Of a DNA stretch of 64,000 nt, positions 1 to 8,745 are shown piece after piece. The DNA is from Methylobacterium sp. NEAU K (GTDB lineage: Bacteria > Pseudomonadota > Alphaproteobacteria > Rhizobiales > Beijerinckiaceae). The position numbers and the translations under genes were made by a program. Position 1 is the stretch's first letter, and the number at the start of each line of letters is the position of its first letter. Location: contig NZ_JAUYZJ010000013.1 in NCBI RefSeq assembly GCF_030700285.1, positions 62,001-126,000 on the forward strand, given 5' to 3'. The notes beneath the pieces are model-generated. The model worked only from the letters and a program-made list of their open reading frames with translations, was not told the origin of the DNA and did not search any database.

Positions 1-78
1 CTGCAGAAAGCGCCCGCCAACTGGTACCTCGAGGCCGAGGAAGCCCGGTCGCGGGGCCTGATCGAGGCGGTGATCTGA
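1..78 (+). CDS. C-terminal fragment, ClpP-like protease subunit (partial)
   Basis: Only the last 25 codons lie in the window, ending in TGA at 76-78. The tail reads NWYLEAEEARSRGLIEAVI. An 'EAEEARxRGLI' helix ending in a short hydrophobic strand is how ClpP family serine peptidases finish (compare SAEEAxxxGLID). Crotonase-fold enzymes have a loosely similar 'SAEEAxxxGLV' stretch, so the assignment is tentative. No catalytic residue is visible because the Ser-His-Asp positions lie upstream of the window. The gene ends 3 bp before the stop of the convergent SDR gene. Confidence 0.45.
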   Translation: MQKAPANWYLEAEEARSRGLIEAVI

Positions 79-81
79 CGC

Positions 82-930
82 TCAGGCGGCCGGGTAATCG
101 GCCCCGAGGCTCGTCTCGCGCCAAGCCTCGATCTCCGTGAGACGCTGCTTCAGCCGGCCCGTGACCGCCTCGAAGCCCCAGGCGCCGAGCACGAGGTGGC
201 GTGGCGGGCTCTCGCTCTCGGTCACCCGGATCATCGCCTCGGCGGCCCGCACCGGGTCTCCGGCCTGGGTGCCGCTCTTCTCCGCGGTGGCCTTGAGGCG
301 CGCGCCCGCCGTCTCGGCATAATCCGGGATGGTGCTCCGCGTCTGAACCAGGGAGCGCCTGGCCCAGTCGGTGCGGAACGGCCCCGGCTCGATGCAGGTC
401 ACCCGGATGCCGAGCGGCCCGACCTCTGCAGAGAGCGCGTCGGAGAAGCCCTCCACCGCGTGCTTGGTGGCGGCGTAGTAGCCGGAGCCCGGAAAGCCGA
501 CGAAGCCCGCCACCGAGGTGACGTTGAGGACGTGGCCGGCGCGCTGTCTGCGCATGAGCGGCAGCACGGCCCGGGTCAGGGCGAACAGTCCGAACGCGTT
601 GGCGTCGAACTGCGCGCGGATCTTGTCCTCCTCGCCTTCCTCGATCGAGGATTGGTAGCCGTAGCCCGCATTGTTTACGAGCACGTCGATCCGGCCGAAT
701 TTCGCATTGGTCTCGTCCACAGCCTGGGCGATCTGGCCGGCCTCGGTGACATCGAGGGACAGGGCCAGGACCCGATCCTCGGCGCCCCGCGCCAGATCGA
801 CGACCTTGGCCCGGTCGCGGGCCGTGACCACCGCGCGCCAGCCCCGTGCTATGACGAGCTTGGCGAGGTCCCGGCCGAAGCCGGTGGAGCAGCCGGTGAT
901 GAACCAGACCGGATTCGTGTTCTGCGTCAT
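82..930 (-). CDS. SDR family NAD(P)-dependent oxidoreductase
   Basis: A 282-residue classical short-chain dehydrogenase, expected to be cytosolic and to act on a hydroxyl or carbonyl substrate. The N-terminal Rossmann motif TGCSTGFG (residues 13-20) binds the cofactor. NNAG follows near residue 87, the catalytic Ser is in the 'NVTSVAGF' stretch, and the YxxxK pair is YYAATK. The length is somewhat above the family's usual 250, with a C-terminal extension ending LGADYPAA. It is convergent with the ClpP-like fragment and stands alone. The substrate cannot be read from sequence. The ATG at 928-930 is the only sensible start before the Rossmann strand. Confidence 0.9.
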   Translation of the reverse strand: MTQNTNPVWFITGCSTGFGRDLAKLVIARGWRAVVTARDRAKVVDLARGAEDRVLALSLDVTEAGQIAQAVDETNAKFGRIDVLVNNAGYGYQSSIEEGEEDKIRAQFDANAFGLFALTRAVLPLMRRQRAGHVLNVTSVAGFVGFPGSGYYAATKHAVEGFSDALSAEVGPLGIRVTCIEPGPFRTDWARRSLVQTRSTIPDYAETAGARLKATAEKSGTQAGDPVRAAEAMIRVTESESPPRHLVLGAWGFEAVTGRLKQRLTEIEAWRETSLGADYPAA

Positions 931-957
931 GGTGCGTTCCGTTTCCTTGCGCCCTGG

Positions 958-1185
958 TCAGGGCGTCGCCGCCGGTTCCGTCAGCCGGTCGACCGAGAGA
1001 AGGTAGGCGATCAGCGCCGTTCGATCCGCGCGGCGCATGCCGGAGCCGGCATCCGCCCACACGACGTGCCCCCTGCCGGTAACGCGGGCCGTCCGCGCCG
1101 TATCCGAGGCCTCGCTCGGGGCGACCTTCGCCCGCGGCTCGCGGTCGGCCAGCGCGCGCAGTCTGTCGGCGGCAGCGGCCGACGT
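958..1185 (-). pseudogene. Possible 3' remnant of a c-type-cytochrome-like gene
   Basis: This frame is open on the minus strand and closed upstream by a TGA at 1186-1188; it has no plausible start codon or ribosome site. Its end reads RTALIAYLLSVDRLTEPAA, which resembles the last helix of class I cytochromes c ('DRTALIAYL'). No CxxCH is present. It may be the tail of a gene whose 5' part was lost, or chance similarity in GC-rich DNA. Confidence 0.2.
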
Positions 1186-1498
1186 TCAGGACGACGCCGG
1201 CCCGACCTCGCGGCTTGCGGGGTCAAACGCATCGATGCGGCGCAATTTTTCTCACAGGTCCTCTAAGACTTTTTCAGCAGCACGCCTATCCTGTTCTGAG
1301 GTACTGTCGTGTGATAGACATGCTTTTACTGCAATGCCGCAAATCATCGCTGCATTGCAATATTGCTTGTATACAGAATCCAGTCGGCCGTGCGGCCTGA
1401 ACCTGATCTGGTGCCGCACCACCGGCCGGTGACATGCTCGGTGGCGGCGGGCGTCGAGGCGGGCCGTCTTATCGGACCGGAGGGAGATCGCGGGCTCC
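1186..1498. promoter_or_regulatory. Leader of the CoA-transferase gene with a small palindrome
   Basis: No convincing gene is present. The part from about 1245 to 1400 is richer in A+T than its surroundings, as expected for a promoter. It holds the 8-bp palindrome TGTATACA at 1368-1375, inside TTGTATACAGA, a shape seen in operators of the FCD subgroup of GntR regulators. Two TGCAATG/GCATTGCAA-like repeats lie just upstream at about 1330-1360. No GntR gene is nearby, so the operator reading is speculative. Confidence 0.25.
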
Positions 1499-3481
1499 AT
1501 GAAGAAGAACAAGGTCATCACGGCGGACGAGGCGATCGCGCTGATCCGTGAGAACGACGTCGTGACCACCACGGGCTTCGTCCAGAGTTGCATCCCGGAG
1601 GCGTTGCACGCCGCTCTGGAAAAGCGCTTCGTCGAGACCGGCTCGCCGCGCGGCCTGACCCTGATCATGACGGCGGGTGCCGGCGACAGCAAAGGCCTCG
1701 GCACTGGCCGGCTGCACCATCACGGCCTGCTCTCGCGGGTCATCGCCGCCAATTTCGGGCGCATGCCGAAGGTCGCGCAGGCGGCGCAGGACAACCTGAT
1801 CCGCGGCTACAACCTGCCCCAGGGGGTGATCTCGCAGCTCTACAGGGCCTGCGCCGCCGGCCAGCCGGGCCTGTTCTCGAAGGTTGGCCTGAAGACCTAC
1901 GTCGATCCCCGCCACGGCGGCGCCAAAGTCAACGAGCTGACCACGGACGACATCGTCAAGCTCGTCGAAGTCGATGGCGAGGAATGGCTGTTCTACACCG
2001 CCACCAAGATCGACGTGGCCTTCATCCGCGCCACCTCCGCCGACCCTTCCGGCAACCTCTCCTACGAGAAGGAGGCGCTGACCCTCGACTGCCTCGCCCA
2101 GGCCATGGCGGCCCGCAACAACGGCGGCATCGTGATCGCCCAGGTCGAGCGCATCGTCGACGACGGCTACCTGCTGCCCAAGGATGTGCGCGTACCGGGC
2201 ATCCTCGTCGACTGCGTCGTCGTCGCGGAGCCCGAGATGCACCGCATGAATTACGGGGTGATGCACGACGCCGCGCTCGCCGGAGAGATCCGCGTGCCGG
2301 TGACCGGCATCAAGCGGATGCCGCTCAACGAGCGCAAGATCATCGCGCGGCGCGCCGCCTTCGAATTGCCGCCGAACGGCGTGGTCAATCTCGGCGTCGG
2401 CGCGCCGGAGGGCATCGCCTCGGTCGCCAACGAGGAGAAGATCACCCCCTACATCACGCTCACCACAGAGGCCGGAGCGGTCGGCGGGGTGCTCGCTTCC
2501 GGATCGAGCTTCGGCGCGGCCACGAACGCCGACTGCATCATCGACCAGAACCAGATGTTCGACTTCTACGACGGCGGCGGCCTCGACATGACCTGCCTCG
2601 GCATGGCCGAGTGCGATGAGACGGGCAACGTCAACACCTCGAAGTTCGGCGGGAAGCTGAACGGCTGCGGCGGCTTCATCAACATCTCGCAGAACGCCCG
2701 TACCGTCGTGTTCGCAGGCACCTTCACGGCCGGCGGCCTGGAGATCGCCGTGGACGACGGCCGGATGCGGATCGTCAGTGAAGGCAAGGCCCGAAAGTTT
2801 GTCGCCCAAGTGCAGCAGAACACCTTCTCCGGGCCCTACGCGGTCGAACGCGCGCAGCCCGTTCTCTACGTGACCGAACGCTGCGTCTTCCAGCTGACGT
2901 CGGACGGGCTGGAGCTGATCGAGGTTGCGCCCGGCATCGACATCGAGCGCGACATCCTCGCCCACATGGATTTCAAGCCGGTGGTGCGCAATCCGGTGCC
3001 GATGGACCCGCGCATCTTCCGCGACGAGCCGATGGAGTTGCTCTCGGACCTGCTCAACCTCGATCTCACGTCGCGCATCAGCTACGACGGCGAGCGCAAC
3101 ATCCTCTTCATCAACCTGGAAGGCTGGCACTGTCGGGTGAAGAGCGACATGGACGAGCTGCGCATGACCATCGTCGAGGCCTGCCGCAAGGCCGGCCAGC
3201 GGGTCAACGCCGTGATCAACCACGACGGCTTCCGGCTCAACGAGAACCTGATCGACGATTATGCCGGGATGATCCAGTATCTCCAGGCGAACTACTACGC
3301 GACCACGACGCGCTACGTGACGAGCGCCTTCCTGCGCCTGAAGATGGAGGAGGCGCTGACCAAGCGTGGCGTGGCCCCCCACGTCTTCGAGCGGAAGGAG
3401 GAGGCCCAGGCCTTCCTCGGCAGCACCGAGGACAAGAAGGCGCGCAAGCGGATCTCGCCGGCAATCGCCTCGGCGGCGTGA
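1499..3481 (+). CDS. Acyl-CoA:acetate/propionate CoA-transferase with C-terminal extension
   Basis: A 660-residue family I CoA-transferase of the propionate CoA-transferase / YdiF type, in which both halves (alpha then beta) are fused. It moves CoA between short-chain acyl-CoA and a free acid through a glutamyl-CoA intermediate. The catalytic Glu lies in 'TTEAGAVGG' at residue 324, in the ExGxxGG context typical of the family. Glycine-rich oxyanion segments ('GFVQSC', 'GVGAPEGIAS') are present. From about residue 520 there are some 140 extra residues ('RISYDGERNILFINLEGW' onward) beyond the usual 520-530-residue enzyme. The ATG follows GGAGGG at about 1480. Monocistronic; a strong hairpin lies downstream. 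Confidence 0.88.
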   Translation: MKKNKVITADEAIALIRENDVVTTTGFVQSCIPEALHAALEKRFVETGSPRGLTLIMTAGAGDSKGLGTGRLHHHGLLSRVIAANFGRMPKVAQAAQDNLIRGYNLPQGVISQLYRACAAGQPGLFSKVGLKTYVDPRHGGAKVNELTTDDIVKLVEVDGEEWLFYTATKIDVAFIRATSADPSGNLSYEKEALTLDCLAQAMAARNNGGIVIAQVERIVDDGYLLPKDVRVPGILVDCVVVAEPEMHRMNYGVMHDAALAGEIRVPVTGIKRMPLNERKIIARRAAFELPPNGVVNLGVGAPEGIASVANEEKITPYITLTTEAGAVGGVLASGSSFGAATNADCIIDQNQMFDFYDGGGLDMTCLGMAECDETGNVNTSKFGGKLNGCGGFINISQNARTVVFAGTFTAGGLEIAVDDGRMRIVSEGKARKFVAQVQQNTFSGPYAVERAQPVLYVTERCVFQLTSDGLELIEVAPGIDIERDILAHMDFKPVVRNPVPMDPRIFRDEPMELLSDLLNLDLTSRISYDGERNILFINLEGWHCRVKSDMDELRMTIVEACRKAGQRVNAVINHDGFRLNENLIDDYAGMIQYLQANYYATTTRYVTSAFLRLKMEEALTKRGVAPHVFERKEEAQAFLGSTEDKKARKRISPAIASAA

Positions 3482-3543
3482 GGGCGCGCGGAACGGGGCA
3501 CCACGTCTGAGAATTCGGCCGGGATGCTGGTGCTCGCGGCATC

Positions 3544-3571
3544 GGCCGGACGGGACCGAGCCTGTCCGGCC
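3544..3571. terminator. Hairpin between convergent genes
   Basis: An 11-bp stem, GGCCGGACGGG (3544-3554) and CCTGTCCGGCC (3561-3571), with one wobble pair and a 6-nt loop. It lies 62 bp after the CoA-transferase stop and before the end of the convergent reductase gene, so it could end both transcripts. There is no T-run, so classical intrinsic termination is not assured. Confidence 0.4.
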
Positions 3572-3725
3572 TGTAGCCATTGCGGGGCCGCATTGGCGGT
3601 CGGGGCTCACCAGTGGGCACCGGTCACCGCATCCAGAACCGCCCGACCCCTGGCCGCTCGCCGCGAGGGAACCGGAAAAATCTCAGCCCCTTGCTGCCGA
3701 AGCCGAAGGCTCCGGATAGCGACCG

Positions 3726-4667
3726 CTAATAACCTCGCCCCGAATCGACGCCCTGCGGCGGCTGTCCGGTCCTGCGGTATTCGCGCAGGTTGGCGGCCAC
3801 CGTGGCGGAGGCCGAGTCCATGTCGGTCGGGCCGGAGATGTGCGGCAGCACGGTCACGCCCGGGTGGGACCACAAAGGGGACTCGGACGGCAGCGGTTCG
3901 ACCTCGAACACGTCGAGCACCGCATGTGCGAGATGTCCGCTGTCGAGGGCCGCAATCAGATCCTGGGTGACCACGATCGGCCCACGGGCGAAGTTGATCA
4001 GCGCGGCCCCGGGCTTCAGGGCCGAAAGCCGCTCGGCATTCACGAGGCCGCGTGTCTCCGGCGTCAGCGGAACCAGGCAGACGAGGATATCGCACCGGCC
4101 GAGCAGGCCCGGCAGCCCGTCCGCGCCGTGGACCGTTTCGATCCCCGCCACGGCCCTCGGCGTGCGGCTCCAGCCGGCGACCCGGAACCCGGCCCCGACG
4201 AGCCTCTCGGCCGCCGCGGTACCGAGCGCGCCGAGGCCGAGCAGGCCGACGACCGTGTCGGCGGGCTTGCGATAGGGATGCGGGCGCCAGATGCGGCCGT
4301 GCTGCTGGCGCGCGTAGGCCGGCATGTCGCGCTGGAGATAGTAGGTCCAGGCCAGCACCGCCTCCGCCATGGTGCGGGCCATTTCCCGGTCGACGAGCCG
4401 GACGATCGGGAGCGGCCGGTCGAAGGCGCCGACGAGCTTCTCGACGCCGGCCCACAGGCTCTGCACCCAGACGAGGCCGGGAAGGGCCGCGACCTCGGCC
4501 GGATCGGGATTCGCCACGATGGCGACCTGCGCGGCCGCGCGCCCGGCGTCATCCAGGGCGCGGAACGGCACGAGCCGCTCCTCGGGCATCGCCGCCGAAA
4601 GGACCTTCAGGTACTCCGCCTCCTGCGCCGGATTCCTGCACCCGACCAGCGCGACCGCCTCCGCCAT
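3726..4667 (-). CDS. ghrA: Glyoxylate/hydroxypyruvate reductase A
   Basis: A 313-residue D-2-hydroxyacid dehydrogenase that reduces glyoxylate and hydroxypyruvate with NAD(P)H in the cytosol. The cofactor motif is GLLGLGALG near residue 145. The catalytic triad of the family is visible: Arg in 'NFARGP', Glu in 'EVEPLPSESPLW' and His in 'LPHISGPT'. The short N-terminal domain and the 'WVQSLWAGVEKL' stretch are typical of GhrA rather than of long GyaR/SerA forms. In a serine-cycle methylotroph hydroxypyruvate reductase is central, but the main enzyme there (HprA) is a different member; this one is more likely accessory. The start ATG at 4665-4667 gives the family's usual N-terminus. Confidence 0.85.
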   Translation of the reverse strand: MAEAVALVGCRNPAQEAEYLKVLSAAMPEERLVPFRALDDAGRAAAQVAIVANPDPAEVAALPGLVWVQSLWAGVEKLVGAFDRPLPIVRLVDREMARTMAEAVLAWTYYLQRDMPAYARQQHGRIWRPHPYRKPADTVVGLLGLGALGTAAAERLVGAGFRVAGWSRTPRAVAGIETVHGADGLPGLLGRCDILVCLVPLTPETRGLVNAERLSALKPGAALINFARGPIVVTQDLIAALDSGHLAHAVLDVFEVEPLPSESPLWSHPGVTVLPHISGPTDMDSASATVAANLREYRRTGQPPQGVDSGRGY

Positions 4668-4768
4668 CCTGGAACTCCGTACGCGTCTCGATCACCCGCC
4701 CGCGCGGACGATGCAGGCGCTGTGCCTCGGCGGGGCCGGATCGGCAAGCCGGCCGGGGCGCCGCGCGA

Positions 4769-5065
4769 TCAGCGCGCCTCGACGAGGGCCGGGTAGACCA
4801 GGCGGACGCGGCGGCGGTCCTCGGGGATCGCGGTCTCGGACCGTTTGCGAAGGCTGCCGGTCGTCCTCGGCACCGGCACCACCGCCTCGGTGGGCCGCAG
4901 GCGCCAGTGCTCGGCGCCGGCCATCTGGATGCGGGGTTTCGGACGTTCGAGATGGCCATCCGCGCCCTCGGTCGGGACGGTGGCGAGCCCCGCCAGCGTC
5001 ATCGCGGAAAGAAGGATGGACCGAATCCAGGGGTGGCGTCGGGCAGGAACGGGATGGACAGGCAT
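4769..5065 (-). CDS. Small predicted secreted protein, unknown
   Basis: A 98-residue reading frame not recognised as any family. Residues 1-37 look like a signal peptide: basic N-terminus (ARRHPWIR), then ILLSAMTLAGLATV and a small-residue stretch before GADG. The remainder is hydrophilic and Arg-rich ('TTGSLRKRSETAIPEDRRR'). I chose the ATG at 5063-5065 because it begins just before the signal; the frame stays open for 48 codons further upstream in unlikely sequence. No strong ribosome site is visible, so the start, and to a lesser degree the gene, are uncertain. Confidence 0.5.
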   Translation of the reverse strand: MPVHPVPARRHPWIRSILLSAMTLAGLATVPTEGADGHLERPKPRIQMAGAEHWRLRPTEAVVPVPRTTGSLRKRSETAIPEDRRRVRLVYPALVEAR

Positions 5066-5279
5066 GGCAAGGCACCGCGGGAGCAGGCCACAGCGCCCTC
5101 CGCCGACGTGGAGGCCGGACCGGCATGCGGGAGCGTGGCAAAACGGACACTGCCCGCCGCGCGTGAAAACGGGATCGAACCGAATCGATTCCCGACCTGT
5201 TCCCAACACCTGTCTCGAGTCGCGGTAAATGCGAACTCAGGAGGCACGGTAAACGACGCGAACGGGAGGACGCAGAGGC

Positions 5280-6752
5280 ATGGCGAGCAAGGTCGAGGGG
5301 AGAACCGGGACTCCGGAGCGTGCGGAGATCGGCCGGGTGATCGACACCGACATCTCCGCGCGTCTCGACCGGTTGCCGTGGGGGCGCTTCCACGTCCTCG
5401 TCATCGTGGCACTCGGCATCACCTGGGTGCTCGACGGTCTGGAGGTGACGCTGGCGGGCTCCCTGGTGGGCGCCCTGCGCAAGCCGCCGATGTCGTTCTC
5501 CGAGTTCGACGTAGGGCTCGCCGCCTCCTGCTACCTCGTCGGCGCGGTGACCGGCGCGCTCGGCTTCGGCTGGCTCACAGATCGGATCGGCCGCAAGAAG
5601 CTGTTCTTCATCACGCTGGCCCTCTACCTGATCGCGACGGCGGCCACGGGCCTGTCCTGGAACGTCTGGAGCTTCTGCCTTTTCCGCTTCTTCACCGGCG
5701 CGGGGATCGGCGGCGAGTACACGGCGATCAACTCGACCATCCAGGAACTCGTCCCGGCCCGGGTGCGCGGCTGGACCAACCTCGTCATCAACGGCTCGTT
5801 CTGGATCGGCGCCGCGCTCGGCTCGTTCATGTCGATCGTGCTGCTGCGGCCGGAGGTGATCGATCCGGCCTGGGGCTGGCGGGTGGCCTTCTTTACGGGC
5901 GGCGCCATCGGCCTCGTGATCCTGCTGCTGCGCACCTGGATCCCCGAGAGCCCGCGCTGGCTCGCCACCCATGGCTACGCCGCGGAGGCCGATCGGGTCG
6001 TCACCGGCATCGAGAAGCGGTTCACCGACGAGGGCGTCACGCTGCCGCCGGTGGACGAGAGCAAGCGCATGAAGGTGCGCACCCGCGACCACACCCCCAT
6101 CTCGGACGTGTTCCGCGCCCTGTTCGTCACGAGCCGCAAGGAGACGATGGTCGGCCTCGCGCTGATGGTGGCACAGGCGTTCTTCTACAACGCCCTGTTC
6201 TTCACCTACGCGCTGGTCCTGGAGCGCTTCTATGACGTACCGGGCAACAGCGTCGGCTGGTACCTGCTGCCCTTCGCGCTCGGCTCGTTCCTGGGTCCGC
6301 TGCTGCTGGGGCGGCTGTTCGACACGATCGGCAGGCGCCGGATGATCGGCTTCACGTACGGCATCTCGGCGCTGCTGCTCATGGCCGTCGGCCTCCTGTT
6401 CCGGCTCGACGTGATCGGGCCGGTCGGGCAGACCGCGGCCTGGATGGTGGTGTTCTTCTTCGCCTCGGCGGCGGCGAGTTCGGCCTACCTCACGGTTTCA
6501 GAGACCTTCCCGCTGGAGATCCGAGCGCTCGCCATCGCGGCCTTCTACGCGGTCGGCACCGGCATCGGCGGCGTCTCGGGGCCGCTCCTGTTCGGCAGCC
6601 TGGTGGAGACCGGCTCCCGGGACTGGGTTCTGTTCGGCTACGGCCTCGGAGCCGTGCTCATGCTGGTCGCAGCCGTGGTCGGCGGGATCTGGGGGACGGC
6701 CGCGGAGGGCCGGTCCCTGGAGGACGTCTCGAAGCCGCTGGCGGCGGTGTAG
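5280..6752 (+). CDS. MFS transporter, sugar-porter-like
   Basis: A 490-residue inner-membrane carrier with twelve hydrophobic segments. The first loop carries the MFS signature TDRIGRKK (after TM2-3). 'FFTGAGIGGEYTAIN' and 'IPESPRWLATHG' are the family motifs shared with sugar porters and related metabolite:H+ symporters. A soluble loop between TM6 and TM7 spans about residues 235-280. The ATG follows the ribosome site GGGAGGAC at about 5265. It faces glucokinase across a strong hairpin, which is compatible with a sugar substrate but does not prove it. Transported compound unknown. Confidence 0.85.
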   Translation: MASKVEGRTGTPERAEIGRVIDTDISARLDRLPWGRFHVLVIVALGITWVLDGLEVTLAGSLVGALRKPPMSFSEFDVGLAASCYLVGAVTGALGFGWLTDRIGRKKLFFITLALYLIATAATGLSWNVWSFCLFRFFTGAGIGGEYTAINSTIQELVPARVRGWTNLVINGSFWIGAALGSFMSIVLLRPEVIDPAWGWRVAFFTGGAIGLVILLLRTWIPESPRWLATHGYAAEADRVVTGIEKRFTDEGVTLPPVDESKRMKVRTRDHTPISDVFRALFVTSRKETMVGLALMVAQAFFYNALFFTYALVLERFYDVPGNSVGWYLLPFALGSFLGPLLLGRLFDTIGRRRMIGFTYGISALLLMAVGLLFRLDVIGPVGQTAAWMVVFFFASAAASSAYLTVSETFPLEIRALAIAAFYAVGTGIGGVSGPLLFGSLVETGSRDWVLFGYGLGAVLMLVAAVVGGIWGTAAEGRSLEDVSKPLAAV

Positions 6753-6759
6753 GCATCGA

Positions 6760-6794
6760 AGCCGTCAGGCGTCCCGGTGAGGCGCCCGACGGCT
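6760..6794. terminator. Hairpin between convergent MFS and glk genes
   Basis: A 12-bp stem, AGCCGTCAGGCG (6760-6771) and CGCCCGACGGCT (6783-6794), with one mismatch and an 11-nt loop, placed between two gene ends 46 bp apart. It probably serves as a bidirectional terminator; no T-run follows on either strand. Confidence 0.45.
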
Positions 6795-6798
6795 CCGG

Positions 6799-7806
6799 TC
6801 ACCCATCCTTCCGCCACACCTGCCCATGGTAGACGAAGCGCCGGCCCTCGTTCGCGAGCGCAGCCAGGCCCTGGAAGGCGGGGTCGTGGACGGTGATGAC
6901 GCTGGTCGGGATCTTGCGCATCATCTCGGCGAAGGGCGCCTTGCGCTCGAAGGCCGTGCGGAAACCGCTCTCCGCCAGCACCTTGACGATGCGGGGGGCG
7001 ATCCCGCCGCCGATATAGATGCCGCTGGTGGCCAGGAAGGTCAGGGCGAGGTCGCCGCAGACCCGGCCCAGCAGGCGGCCGAACAGTTTCAGGGTCTCGG
7101 CGGCGTGCGGGTCGGAGGCGTTGAGCCCGGCCTCGGTCACCGCCGCCGGGTCGATCTTCTCGTGCGGCCTTCCGGTGCGGACATGCGCAACCGCCGCGTG
7201 CAGCCGCGACAGGCCGGGCCCGGACAGCACCGCCTCGACGGTCACGCGCCCTTCGACCCGCTCCAGCGCGTGCCAGACCGACTCCTCGAAAGCGTCCGTA
7301 GGGCCGAAATCGGTGTGGCCGGCCTCGGTGGAGACGATGGCGAGATGGGCGGCATACGGCACCAGGGCCGCCGCGCCGAAGCCGGTGCCGGGCCCGAGCA
7401 CGACCCGCGCACCGCCCGGCACGGGCGGACAGGGTCCGATCGGTGTCAGGTCGTTCGGCGCGATGTCGGCGGCACCGGCCGCCACCGGCACGTAGTCGTT
7501 GACCACCACCGCGGTGGAGAGGCCGAAATCCGCCGCGATGCGCTCGCCGGCGATCTTCCAGTGCGCATTGGTGAGCTGGATCTCCGGCCCGTCGACCCGT
7601 CCGGCGATCGCCAGGATCGCCGAGCGCGGCGGGGGGGCCCGCTCCCCGTCCCGGGCGAGGGACGCCCTGATGGCGTGCGACGGATCGGGATGGTCGGCCG
7701 TCGCCTCGTGCGAGAGGATCCGGGGCTTGGCGCCCTTGGTCTCGATGAGGCCGAAGCGCGCGTTCGTGCCACCGATGTCGCCGACCAGGACCGGAAACTC
7801 GAACAT
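6799..7806 (-). CDS. glk: Glucokinase
   Basis: A 335-residue ATP-dependent glucokinase of the bacterial Glk family, phosphorylating glucose to glucose 6-phosphate in the cytosol. The phosphate motif is VGDIGGTNARFGL at residues 7-19. 'TNAHW', 'VVVNDY', 'GPGTGFGAAAL' and 'STEAGHTDFGP' are the sugar-site segments, and 'SGIYIGGGIAPRI' is the adenosine motif. I start at ATG 7804-7806 (MFEFPVL), which puts DIGGTN at the usual distance; an in-frame GTG ten codons upstream (7834-7836) has no better ribosome site. It lies 77 bp downstream of otsB in the same direction, so the two may be cotranscribed. Confidence 0.92.
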   Translation of the reverse strand: MFEFPVLVGDIGGTNARFGLIETKGAKPRILSHEATADHPDPSHAIRASLARDGERAPPPRSAILAIAGRVDGPEIQLTNAHWKIAGERIAADFGLSTAVVVNDYVPVAAGAADIAPNDLTPIGPCPPVPGGARVVLGPGTGFGAAALVPYAAHLAIVSTEAGHTDFGPTDAFEESVWHALERVEGRVTVEAVLSGPGLSRLHAAVAHVRTGRPHEKIDPAAVTEAGLNASDPHAAETLKLFGRLLGRVCGDLALTFLATSGIYIGGGIAPRIVKVLAESGFRTAFERKAPFAEMMRKIPTSVITVHDPAFQGLAALANEGRRFVYHGQVWRKDG

Positions 7807-7883
7807 CGACTGGTTGCCCTGTGTTTGCTGAGTCACACGGCAGGATGCAGGCCTGCCACAGCGGGACGGATGATAGGGCGGCC

Positions 7884-8627
7884 TCAGGCCGGCGGCAGGG
7901 CCTCGGGATCGATGGCGCCCCGCTCGCCCCATTCGCGCAGGAGCGCGCGGACGGCGGCCGGGTCGAGCAGGCGACGGCTGGCCAAGGTATCGCCGTCGCC
8001 GACACGGACCGCGACACCGCCGTCCTCGCCGACCGACGCGAAGGCGATTTCGTCGGTGCGGTCGTCGCCGAAGAAGACCGGGCGGCGCCCGGCATAGGGG
8101 GGCTGCTCCATGAAGGCGCGGATCGCGTGGGCCTTGGTCGCCAGCGCGGGCACGATCTCGCCGACCGCCTTGCCGAGCTGCAGCCGGTAGGCGCCGCCGA
8201 GGGTATCGGCCACCTCCCTGACCAGATCCTCGGCGCGTTCCGCGTCGGTGGCGCTCGCCAGCCGCCAGTGCACCGCCACCGAGGCCCCCTTATCCTCGAT
8301 CAGCACGTTGGCGAGGGGGCGGCTCATCGCCTGCAGACGCTCGACCTGCCGGCGCAGCTCCGGGTGGTCCTCCGCGCTCGCGCCCGAGAGCGTCCCGCCG
8401 ATCCGGCGCTCGACGCCATGCAGCCCGGCCGCGTCGAGACGCGACGGCGCGAGGAAGCCGTCGATCACCGAGACCGGGCGGCCGGTCACGATCGCCAGCG
8501 CCCCGCCCAGCCGGTCGCGCAGCCGTTCGAGGGTCTGCACCAGCCCGGGCGCGACCTGGACGGCGTCCGGTCGCGGCGCGATCTCCGTGAGCGTTCCATC
8601 GAAGTCGAGGAAGAGAGCGATGTCCAT
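7884..8627 (-). CDS. otsB: Trehalose-6-phosphate phosphatase
   Basis: A 247-residue HAD-superfamily phosphatase that makes trehalose from trehalose 6-phosphate. HAD motif I is LFLDFDGTLTEI at residues 5-16 (nucleophile Asp8). 'AIVTGRPV' is motif II and 'GDDRTDEIAF' is motif IV; 'GLHGVERR' is characteristic of OtsB. The partner trehalose-6-phosphate synthase otsA is not in the window. Glucokinase follows directly, which joins glucose phosphorylation to trehalose turnover. Trehalose is a stress and osmotic solute in these bacteria. Confidence 0.92.
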   Translation of the reverse strand: MDIALFLDFDGTLTEIAPRPDAVQVAPGLVQTLERLRDRLGGALAIVTGRPVSVIDGFLAPSRLDAAGLHGVERRIGGTLSGASAEDHPELRRQVERLQAMSRPLANVLIEDKGASVAVHWRLASATDAERAEDLVREVADTLGGAYRLQLGKAVGEIVPALATKAHAIRAFMEQPPYAGRRPVFFGDDRTDEIAFASVGEDGGVAVRVGDGDTLASRRLLDPAAVRALLREWGERGAIDPEALPPA

Positions 8628-8745
8628 CGCGGGCGATCCCGGGCCGTGAGCGTCGGGGACGAGCTAACACGGGGCGGCCTTCCGACAAACGGCAGCGCAC
8701 GCCGCTCCATTTCTCACTTCTGATACGCTATATGCAGAGCCCAGC

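Noticed and set aside
1469..3610. A 713-codon open frame antisense to the CoA-transferase
   Set aside because: It mirrors the real gene, is rich in His/Asp/Arg/Val as expected from antisense GC-rich codons, and shows no family motif.
4052..6235. A 727-codon plus-strand frame across ghrA and the MFS gene
   Set aside because: It crosses two well-supported genes in other frames, is almost all Arg/Pro/Ala/Gly at its start, and contains no domain.
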